Shown in pieces: positions 7,822 through 16,711 of a stretch of 64,000 nt of DNA. Every line of letters begins with the position of its first letter. Positions within the stretch are counted from its first letter, which is position 1. Made by a program: the position numbers and the translations under genes. The notes under the pieces were generated by a model that worked only from the letters and a program-made list of their open reading frames with translations, did not search any database and had not been told where the DNA came from. The DNA is from Chelatococcus composti (GTDB taxonomy: Bacteria; Pseudomonadota; Alphaproteobacteria; Rhizobiales; Beijerinckiaceae). The stretch lies in NCBI RefSeq assembly GCF_014201415.1, contig NZ_JACHEH010000005.1:1-64000 (forward strand), in the 5' to 3' direction.

Positions 7822-8958
7822 ATGAAAACGTTGTTGAATGCGGTTCTCGTCCTCGGCTTCGCGGCTTCCCCGGCCGCGGCAGCCGAGCTCACGGTCGTCA
7901 CCGCCGGCGACCAGAACATGGTCGAGTATGTCAGCGAGTATCTCGGACCGCTGTTCGAGAAGGAGAACCCCGGCACGAAGGTGCGTGTGGTCGGCACCGG
8001 GCCCGGCGATGCCGGCTCCCAGAAGATCCTCGAGCGCTTCGAGGCCCAGCACAAGGCCGGCAGCGAGAAGTGGGACGTCGATGTTGCCGTGGTGCACGAG
8101 AAGTTCGTCGGCCCCATGGTGCAAGGCGGCTATCTCGCCGCCTATCGTGACAAGATCCCGACGGGCAAGCTCGTCACGCGCAGCAATGCGGACATGGCAC
8201 TCGGCACCAAGGTGAGCGGCTACGTCATGCCCATGTTCAACAGCCAGACGGCGCTCGCCTACAATCCGGCCCTCGTGCCCAATCCGCCGAAGAGCTATGC
8301 CGAGCTTGCCGAATGGGCCAAGGAGAACCCCAAGCAGTTCGGCTACAACGGCATCAAGGGCGGCGCCTCAGGCGTCAGCTTCGTCATGGGCTGGATCTAC
8401 GCCTTCGGCGAGGGCGATGCCGAGAAGCTGCAGAACGGCCCCTTCGAGGAGGCCGAGACCAAGAAGTGGGACAAGGCCCTCGCGAGCCTCAAGCACTTCA
8501 CCTCCAACGCGACACTGACGCCCGGCAACGCCGGCACGCTCGACCTCCTGAGCCGCGGAGAGATCGCGATCGGCCCGGTGTGGGTCGACATGTTCTACTC
8601 CTGGCAGGCCGACGGACGGCTGCCGCCGGACCTCAAGCTCGTGCTGCCCGCGCCCGGCATGCCCGGCCAGCCGATGCACTATGTGATCCCTGCCAAGAGC
8701 CCGAACCAGGAGCTGGCGGAGAAGTTCGTCGCCCTGGCAACGAGCCCGAAGGTGCAGGCCGAGGGCATCGTCAAGCGCTTCAACTGGTATCCCGGCATCG
8801 ACGCCCAGCACGTCCAGGCCGAGCTCGACGAGGCGACCTGGAACAAGCTGTTCAAGGACATCACGCCGGAAGACCTCGCCAAGTACGGCAAGCCCTTCCC
8901 CATCGCGCCCTACAACAACGCGATCCTGGAAGCCTACGAGCGCCAGGTCACCAACTGA
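7822..8958 (+). CDS. ABC importer extracellular solute-binding protein (family 1)
   Basis: A 378-residue periplasmic binding protein. It has a short Sec signal (MKTLLNAVLVLGFAASPAAAA, cleavage about residue 21) and then ELTVVTAGDQNMVEYV, the usual first strand of family 1 binding proteins. Later segments such as SGEIAIGPVW-type and HYVIPAKSPN match the hinge and C-lobe pattern of sugar/polyol/spermidine binders. It is the second gene of the operon, 36 bases after the ATPase, and followed by a strong hairpin that could raise the level of its mRNA relative to the permeases. The ligand is not identifiable from sequence. Confidence 0.88.
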   Translation: MKTLLNAVLVLGFAASPAAAAELTVVTAGDQNMVEYVSEYLGPLFEKENPGTKVRVVGTGPGDAGSQKILERFEAQHKAGSEKWDVDVAVVHEKFVGPMVQGGYLAAYRDKIPTGKLVTRSNADMALGTKVSGYVMPMFNSQTALAYNPALVPNPPKSYAELAEWAKENPKQFGYNGIKGGASGVSFVMGWIYAFGEGDAEKLQNGPFEEAETKKWDKALASLKHFTSNATLTPGNAGTLDLLSRGEIAIGPVWVDMFYSWQADGRLPPDLKLVLPAPGMPGQPMHYVIPAKSPNQELAEKFVALATSPKVQAEGIVKRFNWYPGIDAQHVQAELDEATWNKLFKDITPEDLAKYGKPFPIAPYNNAILEAYERQVTN

Positions 8959-9011
8959 CGTCACGAACTGACGAAGGCCTGCGGCATCCGGCGGCCCCGC
9001 CGGGCGCCGCC

Positions 9012-9030
9012 CCCTTCCCGGCGGGAAGGG
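9012..9030 (+). terminator. Intra-operon hairpin after the binding-protein gene
   Basis: CCCTTCCC-GGC-GGGAAGGG, a perfect 8-bp stem with a 3-base loop, lies in the 100-base gap between the binding-protein and permease genes, without a T-tract. In many importer operons such a hairpin protects the upstream mRNA 3' end or partly stops transcription, making the binding protein more abundant than the permeases. Confidence 0.5.
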
Positions 9031-9058
9031 CAACGTTCCCGACATCACGGACCCTCCC

Positions 9059-9880
9059 ATGTCGAAACGCCTTCTCGGCCTCATCCTCGTCCTGCCGGCG
9101 CTCGCAACCATCACGCTGCTCTTTCTCGTGCCGCTCGCCGCCTCGATTATCGGGGCCTTCGAGATCGAGGGCAGCTACGGGCTCGGCAATTTCGACAAGG
9201 CCTTCGCGCTCTACAGCCAGGACATCCTGTTCACGGTCGTCATCGTCAGCCTGTCGACGGCGATCATCGGCCTCGTCGCCATCGCCATCGGCGGCTATCT
9301 GACGCTCGGCGAGAACACGCTTGCGGTCTCCATCCTGCGCTGGCTCTACCGCTGGCCGCTGTTCATCCCCTTCATCGTTGTCGGCCAGGTGCTGCGCACC
9401 TTCCTCGCCAAGAACGGCATGATGAACAACACGCTCGTCTCCCTTGGCGTCATCACGCCGCTCGAGGCGACGAGTTTCCTCGACTGGCGCGGCATCGTCA
9501 TCGCCTTCGTCTGGAAACAGGCACCCTTCGTCGCCCTCCTCGTCTCCGGCGCCATGGCCTCGCTCGACCGCGGCACCATCGAGGCGGCGCGCAACCTCGG
9601 CGCCTCGCGCCTGCGCATCCTCGTGGAAATCGTCGTGCCGCAGGTGGCGACGACACTCATCGTCGGGCTCGTCCTGTCCTTCGTCACGATGATGTCGGTG
9701 CTGTCGGTGCCGCTGATGATCAACGCCCAGTCGCCGACCATGATCACCGCCGACATCGCTTTCCGCCTCAACGCATACCGCGACTACGGCGTCGCCAATG
9801 CGCTCGGCCTCATCTCCCTTCTCATCACGGCGAGCGTCGCCTGGATCTACCTGAAGCACAACGTGAGGAGCCAGGCATGA
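9059..9880 (+). CDS. ABC importer permease, first (UgpA/PotB type)
   Basis: A 273-residue inner-membrane permease with six predicted helices. The EAA cytoplasmic loop that contacts the ATPase is seen as EAARNLGASRLRILVEIVVP (about residues 178-197). It begins directly with a hydrophobic helix (LLGLILVLPALATITLLFLVPL). It overlaps the second permease gene by 4 bases (ATGA), which implies translational coupling and a heterodimeric pore. Confidence 0.92.
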   Translation: MSKRLLGLILVLPALATITLLFLVPLAASIIGAFEIEGSYGLGNFDKAFALYSQDILFTVVIVSLSTAIIGLVAIAIGGYLTLGENTLAVSILRWLYRWPLFIPFIVVGQVLRTFLAKNGMMNNTLVSLGVITPLEATSFLDWRGIVIAFVWKQAPFVALLVSGAMASLDRGTIEAARNLGASRLRILVEIVVPQVATTLIVGLVLSFVTMMSVLSVPLMINAQSPTMITADIAFRLNAYRDYGVANALGLISLLITASVAWIYLKHNVRSQA

Positions 9881-10725
9881 CGAGCCTCGCGACGACGACG
9901 GCCACCGCCCGCCGCCTGCCGCGGATCGACCTTTGGTGGGTGCCGCGCGGGCTCGTCCTCGGCCTTCTCGCCTTCGCCATCTTCGGGCCGCTGACCAATC
10001 TGGTGCTGTGGACGGTGGCGGAGCGCTGGTACTTCCCGCACGCGCTGCCGCTCGAATACGGCTTCAGCTACTGGCAGCGCGTCTTCTCGCCGCGCGGCAA
10101 CGCCATGGAGTCACTCGCCAACAGCGTCTTCGTCGCGAGCCTGACGGTGATCGTGGCGCTCGCGCTCGCCGTGCCGGCGGGCTATGCCCTGGCGCGCCTC
10201 AGACTGCCGCTGCGCAGTCTCATCCTCGTCGCCTTCCTCATTCCGCAGGCGTTCCCGAACCTGCCCGTCTACGTCAACATCGCCCGGCTGTTCTACGGCC
10301 TCGGCCTCAACGGCACGATCCCCGGCGTGGTCCTCGTCCACGTCACGCACGGGCTCGTCTATGCGGTGTGGATCGCCACCGCCGCCTTCTCGGCAATCGA
10401 CCGGGAGCTGGAGGAGGCCGCCCGCTCCATCGGCGCGAGCGCGCTGCGCACCTTCCGCGATGTCACGCTGCCGCTCGCCGCGCCGGGGCTCATGGCGAGT
10501 GCCATCTTCGTCTTCCTCGAGTCGCTCGACGAATTCACAGGCTCGTTCTTCGTCGGCGCGCCGGATGTCAACCTGCTGCCGCTTCTGCTCTATACGGCAG
10601 GTGCCGGCGGCAACTACCAGATCGCGTCGATCACGGCGCTGCTGCTGCTCGTGCCCTCCATCGGCTTCATGCTGGTGGTGGAACGTTTCCTCAAGGCGGA
10701 CGTGCTGTCGCGCGTCGGCCACTGA
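9877..10725 (+). CDS. ABC importer permease, second (UgpE/PotC type)
   Basis: A 282-residue permease, the partner of the preceding one. The EAA loop is EEAARSIGASALRTFRDVTL followed by PLAAPG. A 26-residue cytoplasmic N-terminus precedes the first helix. The start overlaps the previous stop by 4 bases; the LacI regulator gene follows 12 bases after the stop. Confidence 0.92.
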   Translation: MTSLATTTATARRLPRIDLWWVPRGLVLGLLAFAIFGPLTNLVLWTVAERWYFPHALPLEYGFSYWQRVFSPRGNAMESLANSVFVASLTVIVALALAVPAGYALARLRLPLRSLILVAFLIPQAFPNLPVYVNIARLFYGLGLNGTIPGVVLVHVTHGLVYAVWIATAAFSAIDRELEEAARSIGASALRTFRDVTLPLAAPGLMASAIFVFLESLDEFTGSFFVGAPDVNLLPLLLYTAGAGGNYQIASITALLLLVPSIGFMLVVERFLKADVLSRVGH

Positions 10726-10737
10726 CGCAGGGGCTGC

Positions 10738-11781
10738 ATGACCGTGGACGACCTACCCCGCCCGCTCCGCCTCGCTGGCAGACCGCGCTTCGTCAGTGCG
10801 CAGGATGTGGCGCGACGCGCCGGCGTGTCGCGCTCCGCCGTCTCGCGCGCCTTCACGCCCGGCGCCAGCATCGCCCCCCAGACGCGCGAGAAGGTGATGC
10901 AGGCAGCGGCCGAGCTCGGCTACCAGGTCAACGACCTCGCGCGCGGGCTGCTGGCCAACCGCAGCCGCCTCGTCGGCATCGTGGCGACGAGGCCCGAGGT
11001 CGGCTTCCGCGCCGATCTCACCGCGGCGCTTGCCAAGGCGCTCATCCGGCGCGGCAGCGTGCCGCTGCTCATCAACACGGGCGAGACGGCGGAGGAACTC
11101 GCCGCCGCCCAGCAGGCGCTGTTCGGCCATCGCGCCGAGGCGACCATCGTCCTCTCCGGCTCGCCGCCCTCGTCCTTCGTCGATCTCGCCCGGCGCAATG
11201 GCCAGCCGCTCGTCGTTATCGGCCGCTCCGAGCCGGAGACCGACCATGTGATGGTAGACAACATCGCCGCCGCGCGCCTCGCTGCCCGGCTGTTCACGGC
11301 GCGCGGTTTCACGCGCCTCGGCCTCGCCGGCTCGAGCCTGGCGACGCCGAGCATCCTCGAGCGCGAACAGGCGTTCTGCGACGAGGCCGTGCGCCTTGGC
11401 GCCTTCGTCGCCGTCGAGCGCGGAGCCGACACCACCTATGCCAGCGGGCTCGCCGCCGGTCGCGCCCTGCTCGGCCGGCAGCCCCGGCCGCAGGCGGTCT
11501 TCTGCGTCAACGACCTCGTTGCCCTCGGCGTCATGGATGCGGCGCGGACCGATTTCGCCCTCGCCGTGCCAGACGACATCGCGGTGGTCGGCTTTGACGA
11601 CGTGCCCCAGGCGGGCTGGCTCGCCTATCGCCTGACCACCTTCCGCCAGAATCCGGAACTGATGGCGGCACGGGCCGTCGCCGTGCTCGATGCACGCCAG
11701 GCGAACCCCGCCGGGCCGCTTATCAGCGAACGCATCGAGGCCCGGCTCGTGGTGCGCGAGAGCTTCATCCCGGAGCCGTGA
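10738..11781 (+). CDS. LacI-family transcriptional regulator
   Basis: A 347-residue repressor. A 17-residue leader is followed by the LacI headpiece: SAQDVARRAGVSRSAVSRAF helix-turn-helix and a hinge helix (NDLARGLLANRS). The remaining residues form the periplasmic-binding-protein-like effector domain (for example GRSEPETDHVMVDN and AVVGFDDVPQAGW). It is the last gene of the ABC importer unit, 12 bases after the second permease, so it is probably made with the importer and controls it. LacI members mostly sense sugars, which favours a sugar or sugar-alcohol substrate for this importer. Confidence 0.92.
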   Translation: MTVDDLPRPLRLAGRPRFVSAQDVARRAGVSRSAVSRAFTPGASIAPQTREKVMQAAAELGYQVNDLARGLLANRSRLVGIVATRPEVGFRADLTAALAKALIRRGSVPLLINTGETAEELAAAQQALFGHRAEATIVLSGSPPSSFVDLARRNGQPLVVIGRSEPETDHVMVDNIAAARLAARLFTARGFTRLGLAGSSLATPSILEREQAFCDEAVRLGAFVAVERGADTTYASGLAAGRALLGRQPRPQAVFCVNDLVALGVMDAARTDFALAVPDDIAVVGFDDVPQAGWLAYRLTTFRQNPELMAARAVAVLDARQANPAGPLISERIEARLVVRESFIPEP

Positions 11782-11927
11782 AGGGACCTCTTGAAGGCTG
11801 CCTAACCCCGCCTAGATCAAGGATGCCGGTTGCCGACAGGGGCCGGCGGACCGCGGGGTCCGCTCCGCAGCGCCCGCTTGACCATGCTGCTTATGGAAGG
11901 GCATGGGCACCGGGCGACGTTCGACCG

Positions 11928-11999
11928 CTCTCCTCCGGCCCTTGCCGCCCTGCGCCGGCGCTCCGCTTCGGAGCGGCTTCATCCGAACGAAGGAGGAGA
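11928..11999 (+). promoter_or_regulatory. Candidate RNA thermometer in the hsp20 leader
   Basis: The Shine-Dalgarno of hsp20 (GGAGGAGA, 11992-11999) is exactly complementary to TCTCCTCC at 11929-11936. Between them is a perfect 7-bp stem-loop (CGCTCCG-CTT-CGGAGCG, 11959-11975). The leader can therefore fold so that the ribosome-binding site is paired at low temperature. ROSE-type thermometers before small heat-shock genes are well known in rhizobia; this one is not a textbook ROSE sequence, so the assignment is by structure only. Confidence 0.45.
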
Positions 12000-12002
12000 C
12001 CC

Positions 12003-12503
12003 ATGACCTTTCGCGATCTCATTCCCTGGGGCCGCAGCCACGAGACGGCGCCCGTGGCCTATCGTGACCGCGATCCCTTCCTCGCCCTCCACCGCGAGGT
12101 GAACCGGCTGTTCGACGATGTCTTCCGCAGCTTCGACAGGCCCTTCCGCGACGGGCACCTTGCCGCCTTCTCCGACGCCTGGCCGAGCATCGAGGTCAGC
12201 GACGACGACAAGGAGATCCGCGTCGTGGCAGAGCTGCCCGGCCTCGAGGAACGTGACGTCGAGGTGCTCCTCGACAACGGGGTCCTGACGCTGCGCGGCG
12301 AGAAGAAGGCCGAGGTCGAAGACAGGGACCGCCGGTTCTCGGAGCGCTTCTACGGCCGCTTCGAGCGGCGCATCCGGCTCGACGATGAGATCGACGAGGA
12401 CAATGTGAGCGCGAGCTTCCGCAACGGCGTGCTCACGGTGCGGCTGCCGAAAACCGAGAAGGCCCGCAGCAAGGCGCGGCGCATCGCCATCGCCAGCGCC
12501 TGA
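12003..12503 (+). CDS. Hsp20/alpha-crystallin small heat-shock protein
   Basis: A 166-residue ATP-independent chaperone. The ATG at 12003 has AAGGAGGAG a few bases upstream. A 55-residue N-terminal arm rich in Phe/Arg is followed by the alpha-crystallin domain from about residue 57 (WPSIEVSDDDKEIRVVAELP), with the GVLTLRGEKK strand and the closing NGVLTVRLPK motif. A short basic tail ends the protein; the usual C-terminal I-x-I appears as IAIAS. It stands alone and ends 15 bases before a convergent gene. Control by a leader structure is likely (see the thermometer entry). Confidence 0.93.
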   Translation: MTFRDLIPWGRSHETAPVAYRDRDPFLALHREVNRLFDDVFRSFDRPFRDGHLAAFSDAWPSIEVSDDDKEIRVVAELPGLEERDVEVLLDNGVLTLRGEKKAEVEDRDRRFSERFYGRFERRIRLDDEIDEDNVSASFRNGVLTVRLPKTEKARSKARRIAIASA

Positions 12504-12518
12504 CCGGCGCCGCTTGCC

Positions 12519-13316
12519 CTAGCCGCCGCTCGCCGCGAGGATCCGCCGGGCGCGGGCGACGAGCGGGGCATCGATCATCGCCCCGTCGAGCCTGACGGCC
12601 GCGCCCGTCCGCGTCGCGGCAATGACGCGCCTTGCCCAGACGATGTCGGCCTCGCTCGGACGGAAGGCCGCCTGAATGGGTGCGACCTGCCGGGGATGGA
12701 TGGCGAGCTTGCCGCCGAAGCCGAGCGCTGCCGCCCGGCGCGCGTCGGCGGCGGCACTCTCCTCGTCGAGCGCCGTGGTGACGCCGTCGACCGGCGCCGG
12801 CAGGCCCACGAGACGCGAGCGCAGCACCAGCTCGCTGCGCGCCATGAGCAACGCCTCCCACGTGTGCTCGCAGCCGAGGTCGAGCGCAAGATCGAGCGAG
12901 CCGAAGGCCGCCGCCGTCACGCCGGGCGCGGCAAGGACCGAGGACAGCTGCGCCAGCCCCCGCGCTGTCTCGATGAGCGGCACGATGGCCCGCGCCTCGC
13001 CGAGGGCGCGCAGGGCTGCAATGTCGGCCGCCTCCTCCGCCTTGGGCAGCACGACGCCGTGGGCAGCCGAGGCGGCGACGGCCGCAAGGTCATCCTCGAA
13101 CCAGCCACTCGCGCGGCTGTTGATGCGCACCAGCACCGGGCAGGCATCGACGGGCAGGTGTCCGAGGTTGGCGCGCGCGCCCGCCTTGGCGTCCGGCGCC
13201 ACAGCATCCTCGAGATCGACGATGATCGCCCCTGCGCCGCTCGCCGCCGCCTTGGCGAAGCGTTCCGGCCTGTCAGCCGGCACGAAGAGTGGTGAGAGAA
13301 GCGAAAGCTCGGCCAT
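12519..13316 (-). CDS. CitE/HpcH-family CoA-ester lyase (citramalyl-CoA lyase candidate)
   Basis: A 265-residue TIM-barrel aldol lyase. LFVPADRPERF at the N-terminus and IIVDLEDAV (metal/CoA region), VRINSRAS, PLIETARGL and FGSLDLALDLG are all CitE/HpcH marks. The family cleaves malyl-CoA, citramalyl-CoA or similar esters. It is the last gene of a minus-strand run that starts with the Liv-type importer (SBP at 21442) and continues through aldehyde dehydrogenase, SDR and MBL. The CoA-transferase and hydratase of the same locus make citramalyl-CoA lyase (giving acetyl-CoA and pyruvate) the best guess; beta-methylmalyl- or malyl-CoA lyase are alternatives. Confidence 0.85.
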   Translation of the reverse strand: MAELSLLSPLFVPADRPERFAKAAASGAGAIIVDLEDAVAPDAKAGARANLGHLPVDACPVLVRINSRASGWFEDDLAAVAASAAHGVVLPKAEEAADIAALRALGEARAIVPLIETARGLAQLSSVLAAPGVTAAAFGSLDLALDLGCEHTWEALLMARSELVLRSRLVGLPAPVDGVTTALDEESAAADARRAAALGFGGKLAIHPRQVAPIQAAFRPSEADIVWARRVIAATRTGAAVRLDGAMIDAPLVARARRILAASGG

Positions 13317-13364
13317 CGTCGCTCCACGGGCGCACGGCCGCGGCGCGGGCCGCGGCCGGCAGGC

Positions 13365-14348
13365 TCACATTTCCATCTTCATCGGCTCGGGGAAGTAGCG
13401 GAAGCCGTCCCCGTCCTTCGCCACGTGGCCAACGCCCGGCCAGGCGAAGTGATAGGCGAGGACGGGAATGCGGTTCTCCGCCAGCATGGTCAGCATCTTC
13501 ACCCGCGTCTGCGCCGCCTGTTTCGGGTCAGTGTCATAGGCGAATTCCGTCAACGGCTTCTTCATGAGCAGCACGGGGTGGTGCGTGAGGTCGCCGATGT
13601 AGCACATCTGCTTGCCCCCCGAGCTGATCATGAAGATCGTGTGGCCGACGGTGTGGCCGGGGGCGGAAATCGCCTGGATGCCAGGCAGGAACTCTTCCCC
13701 GTCCTTGAAGAAGACGAGACGGTCGCGGTTGGGCAGCAGGTTCTTCTTCGCCGTCTCGAGAAAGACGGTGAAATCCTTCGGCACCTTGGTGTCGTCCGTC
13801 CAGAAGTCGAAGTCCGCCTGGCTGATGTAGTACTGCGCGTTGGGGAAGTGGCGCGTACCGTCGTCCGCCATGCAGCCGCCGCAGTGGTCGACATGGGCAT
13901 GGCTCAGCACCACGGCGTCGATGTCCTTCGGGTCGATGCCGGCCTGCTTCATGGAATTGAGCAGCTTGCCTGTCGACGGGCCGAAAAGCTTGAGGCTGCC
14001 CATGCCGGTGTCGAAGAGGATCAGACGGTCGCCCGTGTTGAGGATGAGCGCGTTCTGCTCGAGCACCGCATCCGTCAGCGGCAGGAAGTGGTCGGTGAGC
14101 TGCTGGTCCATCTCCTCCGGCGTCAGGCCGAGAAAGTTGGTGTGCGGGTTGCCGAGCGGCAGCGTGCCGTCAGAGACCACCGTCGCTTCCGCGTCCCCAA
14201 ACTTGAAGCGGTAGTAGTAGGGTGCCGGCTGGCCGATCATCGGCGCCTTGGCGAGGAGGCTGGCCGGATGCATCAGGGCGAGCGCGCCGCCTGCGGCGGC
14301 TCCCCCGATGAGCTGGCGACGCGACAGACTGAAGTCGAGACCCTTCAT
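13365..14348 (-). CDS. Tat-exported MBL-fold metallohydrolase
   Basis: A 327-residue periplasmic hydrolase. The start at 14348 (GGAGGGAGG upstream) gives MKGLDFSLSRRQLIGGAAAG, a twin-arginine signal. Metal ligands are in LSHAHVDHCGG (HxHxDH), SAPGHTVGHT and YIGDLTHHP. It resembles the protein encoded at 4357-5313 in order of motifs and in the FDTGMGSLKLFGPSTGKLL stretch, so the two are paralogues of the lactonase/methyl-parathion-hydrolase-like branch. Its place between an SDR and the CitE lyase suggests that it opens a lactone or hydrolyses an ester for the pathway, but this is an inference from context. Confidence 0.85.
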   Translation of the reverse strand: MKGLDFSLSRRQLIGGAAAGGALALMHPASLLAKAPMIGQPAPYYYRFKFGDAEATVVSDGTLPLGNPHTNFLGLTPEEMDQQLTDHFLPLTDAVLEQNALILNTGDRLILFDTGMGSLKLFGPSTGKLLNSMKQAGIDPKDIDAVVLSHAHVDHCGGCMADDGTRHFPNAQYYISQADFDFWTDDTKVPKDFTVFLETAKKNLLPNRDRLVFFKDGEEFLPGIQAISAPGHTVGHTIFMISSGGKQMCYIGDLTHHPVLLMKKPLTEFAYDTDPKQAAQTRVKMLTMLAENRIPVLAYHFAWPGVGHVAKDGDGFRYFPEPMKMEM

Positions 14349-14437
14349 CGAACCTCCCTCCAACTTGCTGTTGCGCATCCGCTTGAAAACGCCCCCGGGC
14401 GCGGATGCCCGGCCCGGCACCCCCAGCCCCTTTTCCC

Positions 14438-15190
14438 TCAGACGCAGCGGCCGCCGTCCACCTCCAGCACGACGCCCGTGATGAACTCCGCTTCGTCAGA
14501 TGCGAGAAAAAGGCAGGCGTTGGCGATGTCGCGCGGCGTCGACAGCCGCCCGAGCGGGATGGTGGCGAGGAACTTCGCGCGGTTCTCCGGCGTGTCCGGC
14601 GCACCCATGAAGGCTTCGAGAAGCCCGGTGGCGCCCAGGACAGGGGCGATGCAGTTGACGCGGATCCGGTCCGGCGCGAGCTCGACTGCCATGGAGCGGG
14701 ACAGGAGGTTCACCGCACCCTTGGTGGAGTTGTACCAGGTTAGGCCCGGCCGCGGCCGGATGCCGGCCGTGGAACCGATGTTGATGATGGTGCCGCCGCC
14801 GGCCTTGCGCATCAGCGGCACCACGGCTCGCGTCATGTGGAAGATCGACTTGACGTTGATGTCGTAGACGCGGTCGAATTCCTCCTCCGTCACCTCCAGC
14901 ATCGGCTTGTTGCGGTGCGTCCAGCCGGCATTGTTGACGACGATGTCGATGCGTCCGCCGCCGAGTTCGGTCGTCGCCGCCACGGCCTTCTCGATGTCGG
15001 CCGCCTTCGTCACGTCACCGGCGACGGCACGGGCGGCAGGGCCGATGGAGTCGGCCATCTTCTGCGCGCCCTCGCCGTTGAGGTCCATGATGACGACCCT
15101 GGCGCCCTCTCGGGCGAAGGTCGCGGCGATCTCGGCGCCGAACCCCGAGGCGCCGCCCGTGACCAGTGCCGACTTGTCCTTGAGCCGCAT
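14438..15190 (-). CDS. Short-chain dehydrogenase/reductase (SDR)
   Basis: A 250-residue NAD(P)-dependent oxidoreductase of the classical SDR type. The cofactor motif is TGGASGFGAEIA (residues about 11-22), followed by NNAGWTH, the catalytic Ser in IINIGSTAG, and YNSTK (Tyr/Lys). The tail with FITGVVLEVDGG is typical. An Asp after the second strand (VVIMDLNGEG) favours NAD(H). It lies 23 bases downstream of the aldehyde dehydrogenase gene, so the two may convert an alcohol to an acid in two steps for the imported substrate. Confidence 0.92.
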   Translation of the reverse strand: MRLKDKSALVTGGASGFGAEIAATFAREGARVVIMDLNGEGAQKMADSIGPAARAVAGDVTKAADIEKAVAATTELGGGRIDIVVNNAGWTHRNKPMLEVTEEEFDRVYDINVKSIFHMTRAVVPLMRKAGGGTIINIGSTAGIRPRPGLTWYNSTKGAVNLLSRSMAVELAPDRIRVNCIAPVLGATGLLEAFMGAPDTPENRAKFLATIPLGRLSTPRDIANACLFLASDEAEFITGVVLEVDGGRCV

Positions 15191-15213
15191 GGTGCGTTTC
15201 CTTCCCGTTGGTC

Positions 15214-16701
15214 TCAGTTGTGCTTGAAGACGATGGTGCGCAGCGTCGAGAAGTCGTGCAGCGCCTCGAAGCCCTTCTCCCGGCCGTGGCCCGACTTTCT
15301 CATGCCGCCGAAGGGCAGCTCGATGCCCCCGCCCGCGCCATAGGCGTTGACGTAGACCTGGCCGGCGCGGATGGAGCGGGCGACGCGCGTCGCCCGGCTG
15401 GCGTTCTGCGTCCAGACGCCGGCGATGAGGCCGTAGTCCGTGCCGTTGGCGAGCGCGATGGCGTCAGCCTCGTCGTCGAAGGGAATGACGGCCATGACCG
15501 GGCCGAACACCTCCTCGCGTGCCAGCGGGGTGGACCGCGGCACAGGGCCGAAGAGCTTCGGCGTGACGAAATAGCCCTCGGCCGGCGTGCCCTCGGCGAT
15601 CTGCCCCTCGGCGAGGAGGTCGATGCCGTCCGCACCGGCCCCGTTGCAGAACTGCTCGACCCGCGCCTTCTGGCGGGCACTGATAATCGGTCCGAGGTCG
15701 AGGTCCATCTCCGGCGTGCCGGCGCGCAGAGCGTTGAAGCGCTCCACCACAGCGGCGACAACGCGGTCATAGGCCTGGCGCTCGACGAGCAGGCGCGAGC
15801 CCGCCGAGCAGGTCTGGCCGGCATTCTGCACGATGCCGTTGACGAGCGCCGGCAGCGCCGCCTCGAGATCCACGTCGGCAAAGACAATCTGGGGCGACTT
15901 GCCGCCGAGCTCGAGGGTGCAGCCGATGTGGTTGCGCGCCGCGGCGGTCTGGATGAGGACGCCCACCTCCGGGCTGCCGGTAAACGAAATGAAATCGATG
16001 CCCGGATGCTCAGAGAGTGCGCGTCCCGCAACGCCACCGAGGCCCGGCACAACGTTGATCGCCCCTTCGGGGAAGCCGACCTCCGCCGCCATCTCGGCGA
16101 CGCGCAGGGGCGTGAGGCACGCCTCTTCCGCCGGCTTGATAACCGTCGCATTGCCGACAGCGAGCGCCGGAGCCAGCGTGCGGCCAAACATCTGGGCCGG
16201 ATAGTTCCAGGGGATGATGTGGCCGGTCACACCATGCGGGATGCGTTCCGTGGCGACGAAATAGCCCTGGAGAAAGGGGATCGTCTCGCCATGGAGTTTG
16301 TCAGCCGCGCCGCCGTAGAACTCGAAGTAGCGCGCAAGCGCCGCGATGTCGGCGCGCGCCTGCTTCATCGGCTTGCCGGTGTCGCGCGCCTCGAGGCGGG
16401 CAAGATCCTCTGCAGCCGCGAGCACAGCATCAGCGAGGCGGATGAGGAGCCGTCCGCGCTCGGCCGCGGTGAGGCGCCCCCAGGCGCCCGTTTCATAGGC
16501 CCGGCGCGCGGCCTTCACGGCCTTGTCGACATCCGCCGCGTTGCCCGCGGCGATCTGAGCGAAGGGCCGGCCCTCGGCGGGCGCGATGACATCGATGGTG
16601 CCGCCACTCTCGCTTGGCTGCCACTGATTGTCGATGAAGATGCCCTTGGCGGGTTGGAGGCGGGCGGCTTCGCGTTTCTTGGCGGTGGCGGAAACACTCA
16701 T
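15214..16701 (-). CDS. NAD(P)-dependent aldehyde dehydrogenase
   Basis: A 495-residue ALDH-superfamily enzyme (betaine-aldehyde/phenylacetaldehyde type). I chose the ATG at 16701 (MSVSATAKKRE) over an upstream ATG at 16743 because the latter would overlap the LivF gene. Visible motifs: IIPWNYPAQMF, FTGSPEVG, LELGGKSPQIVF with the general-base Glu, NAGQTCSAGSRLLV with the nucleophilic Cys, and EEVFGPVMAV. It follows the last importer gene by 10 bases, so it is part of the same transcript and probably acts on the imported compound or on the product of the SDR. Confidence 0.92.
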   Translation of the reverse strand: MSVSATAKKREAARLQPAKGIFIDNQWQPSESGGTIDVIAPAEGRPFAQIAAGNAADVDKAVKAARRAYETGAWGRLTAAERGRLLIRLADAVLAAAEDLARLEARDTGKPMKQARADIAALARYFEFYGGAADKLHGETIPFLQGYFVATERIPHGVTGHIIPWNYPAQMFGRTLAPALAVGNATVIKPAEEACLTPLRVAEMAAEVGFPEGAINVVPGLGGVAGRALSEHPGIDFISFTGSPEVGVLIQTAAARNHIGCTLELGGKSPQIVFADVDLEAALPALVNGIVQNAGQTCSAGSRLLVERQAYDRVVAAVVERFNALRAGTPEMDLDLGPIISARQKARVEQFCNGAGADGIDLLAEGQIAEGTPAEGYFVTPKLFGPVPRSTPLAREEVFGPVMAVIPFDDEADAIALANGTDYGLIAGVWTQNASRATRVARSIRAGQVYVNAYGAGGGIELPFGGMRKSGHGREKGFEALHDFSTLRTIVFKHN

Positions 16702-16711
16702 GGCACTGTCC

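Noticed and set aside
11878-11906. TTGACC with 17-base spacing as the hsp20 promoter, possibly heat-shock sigma
   Set aside because: The matching -10 region (GCATGG) fits neither sigma-70 nor the sigma-32 consensus.
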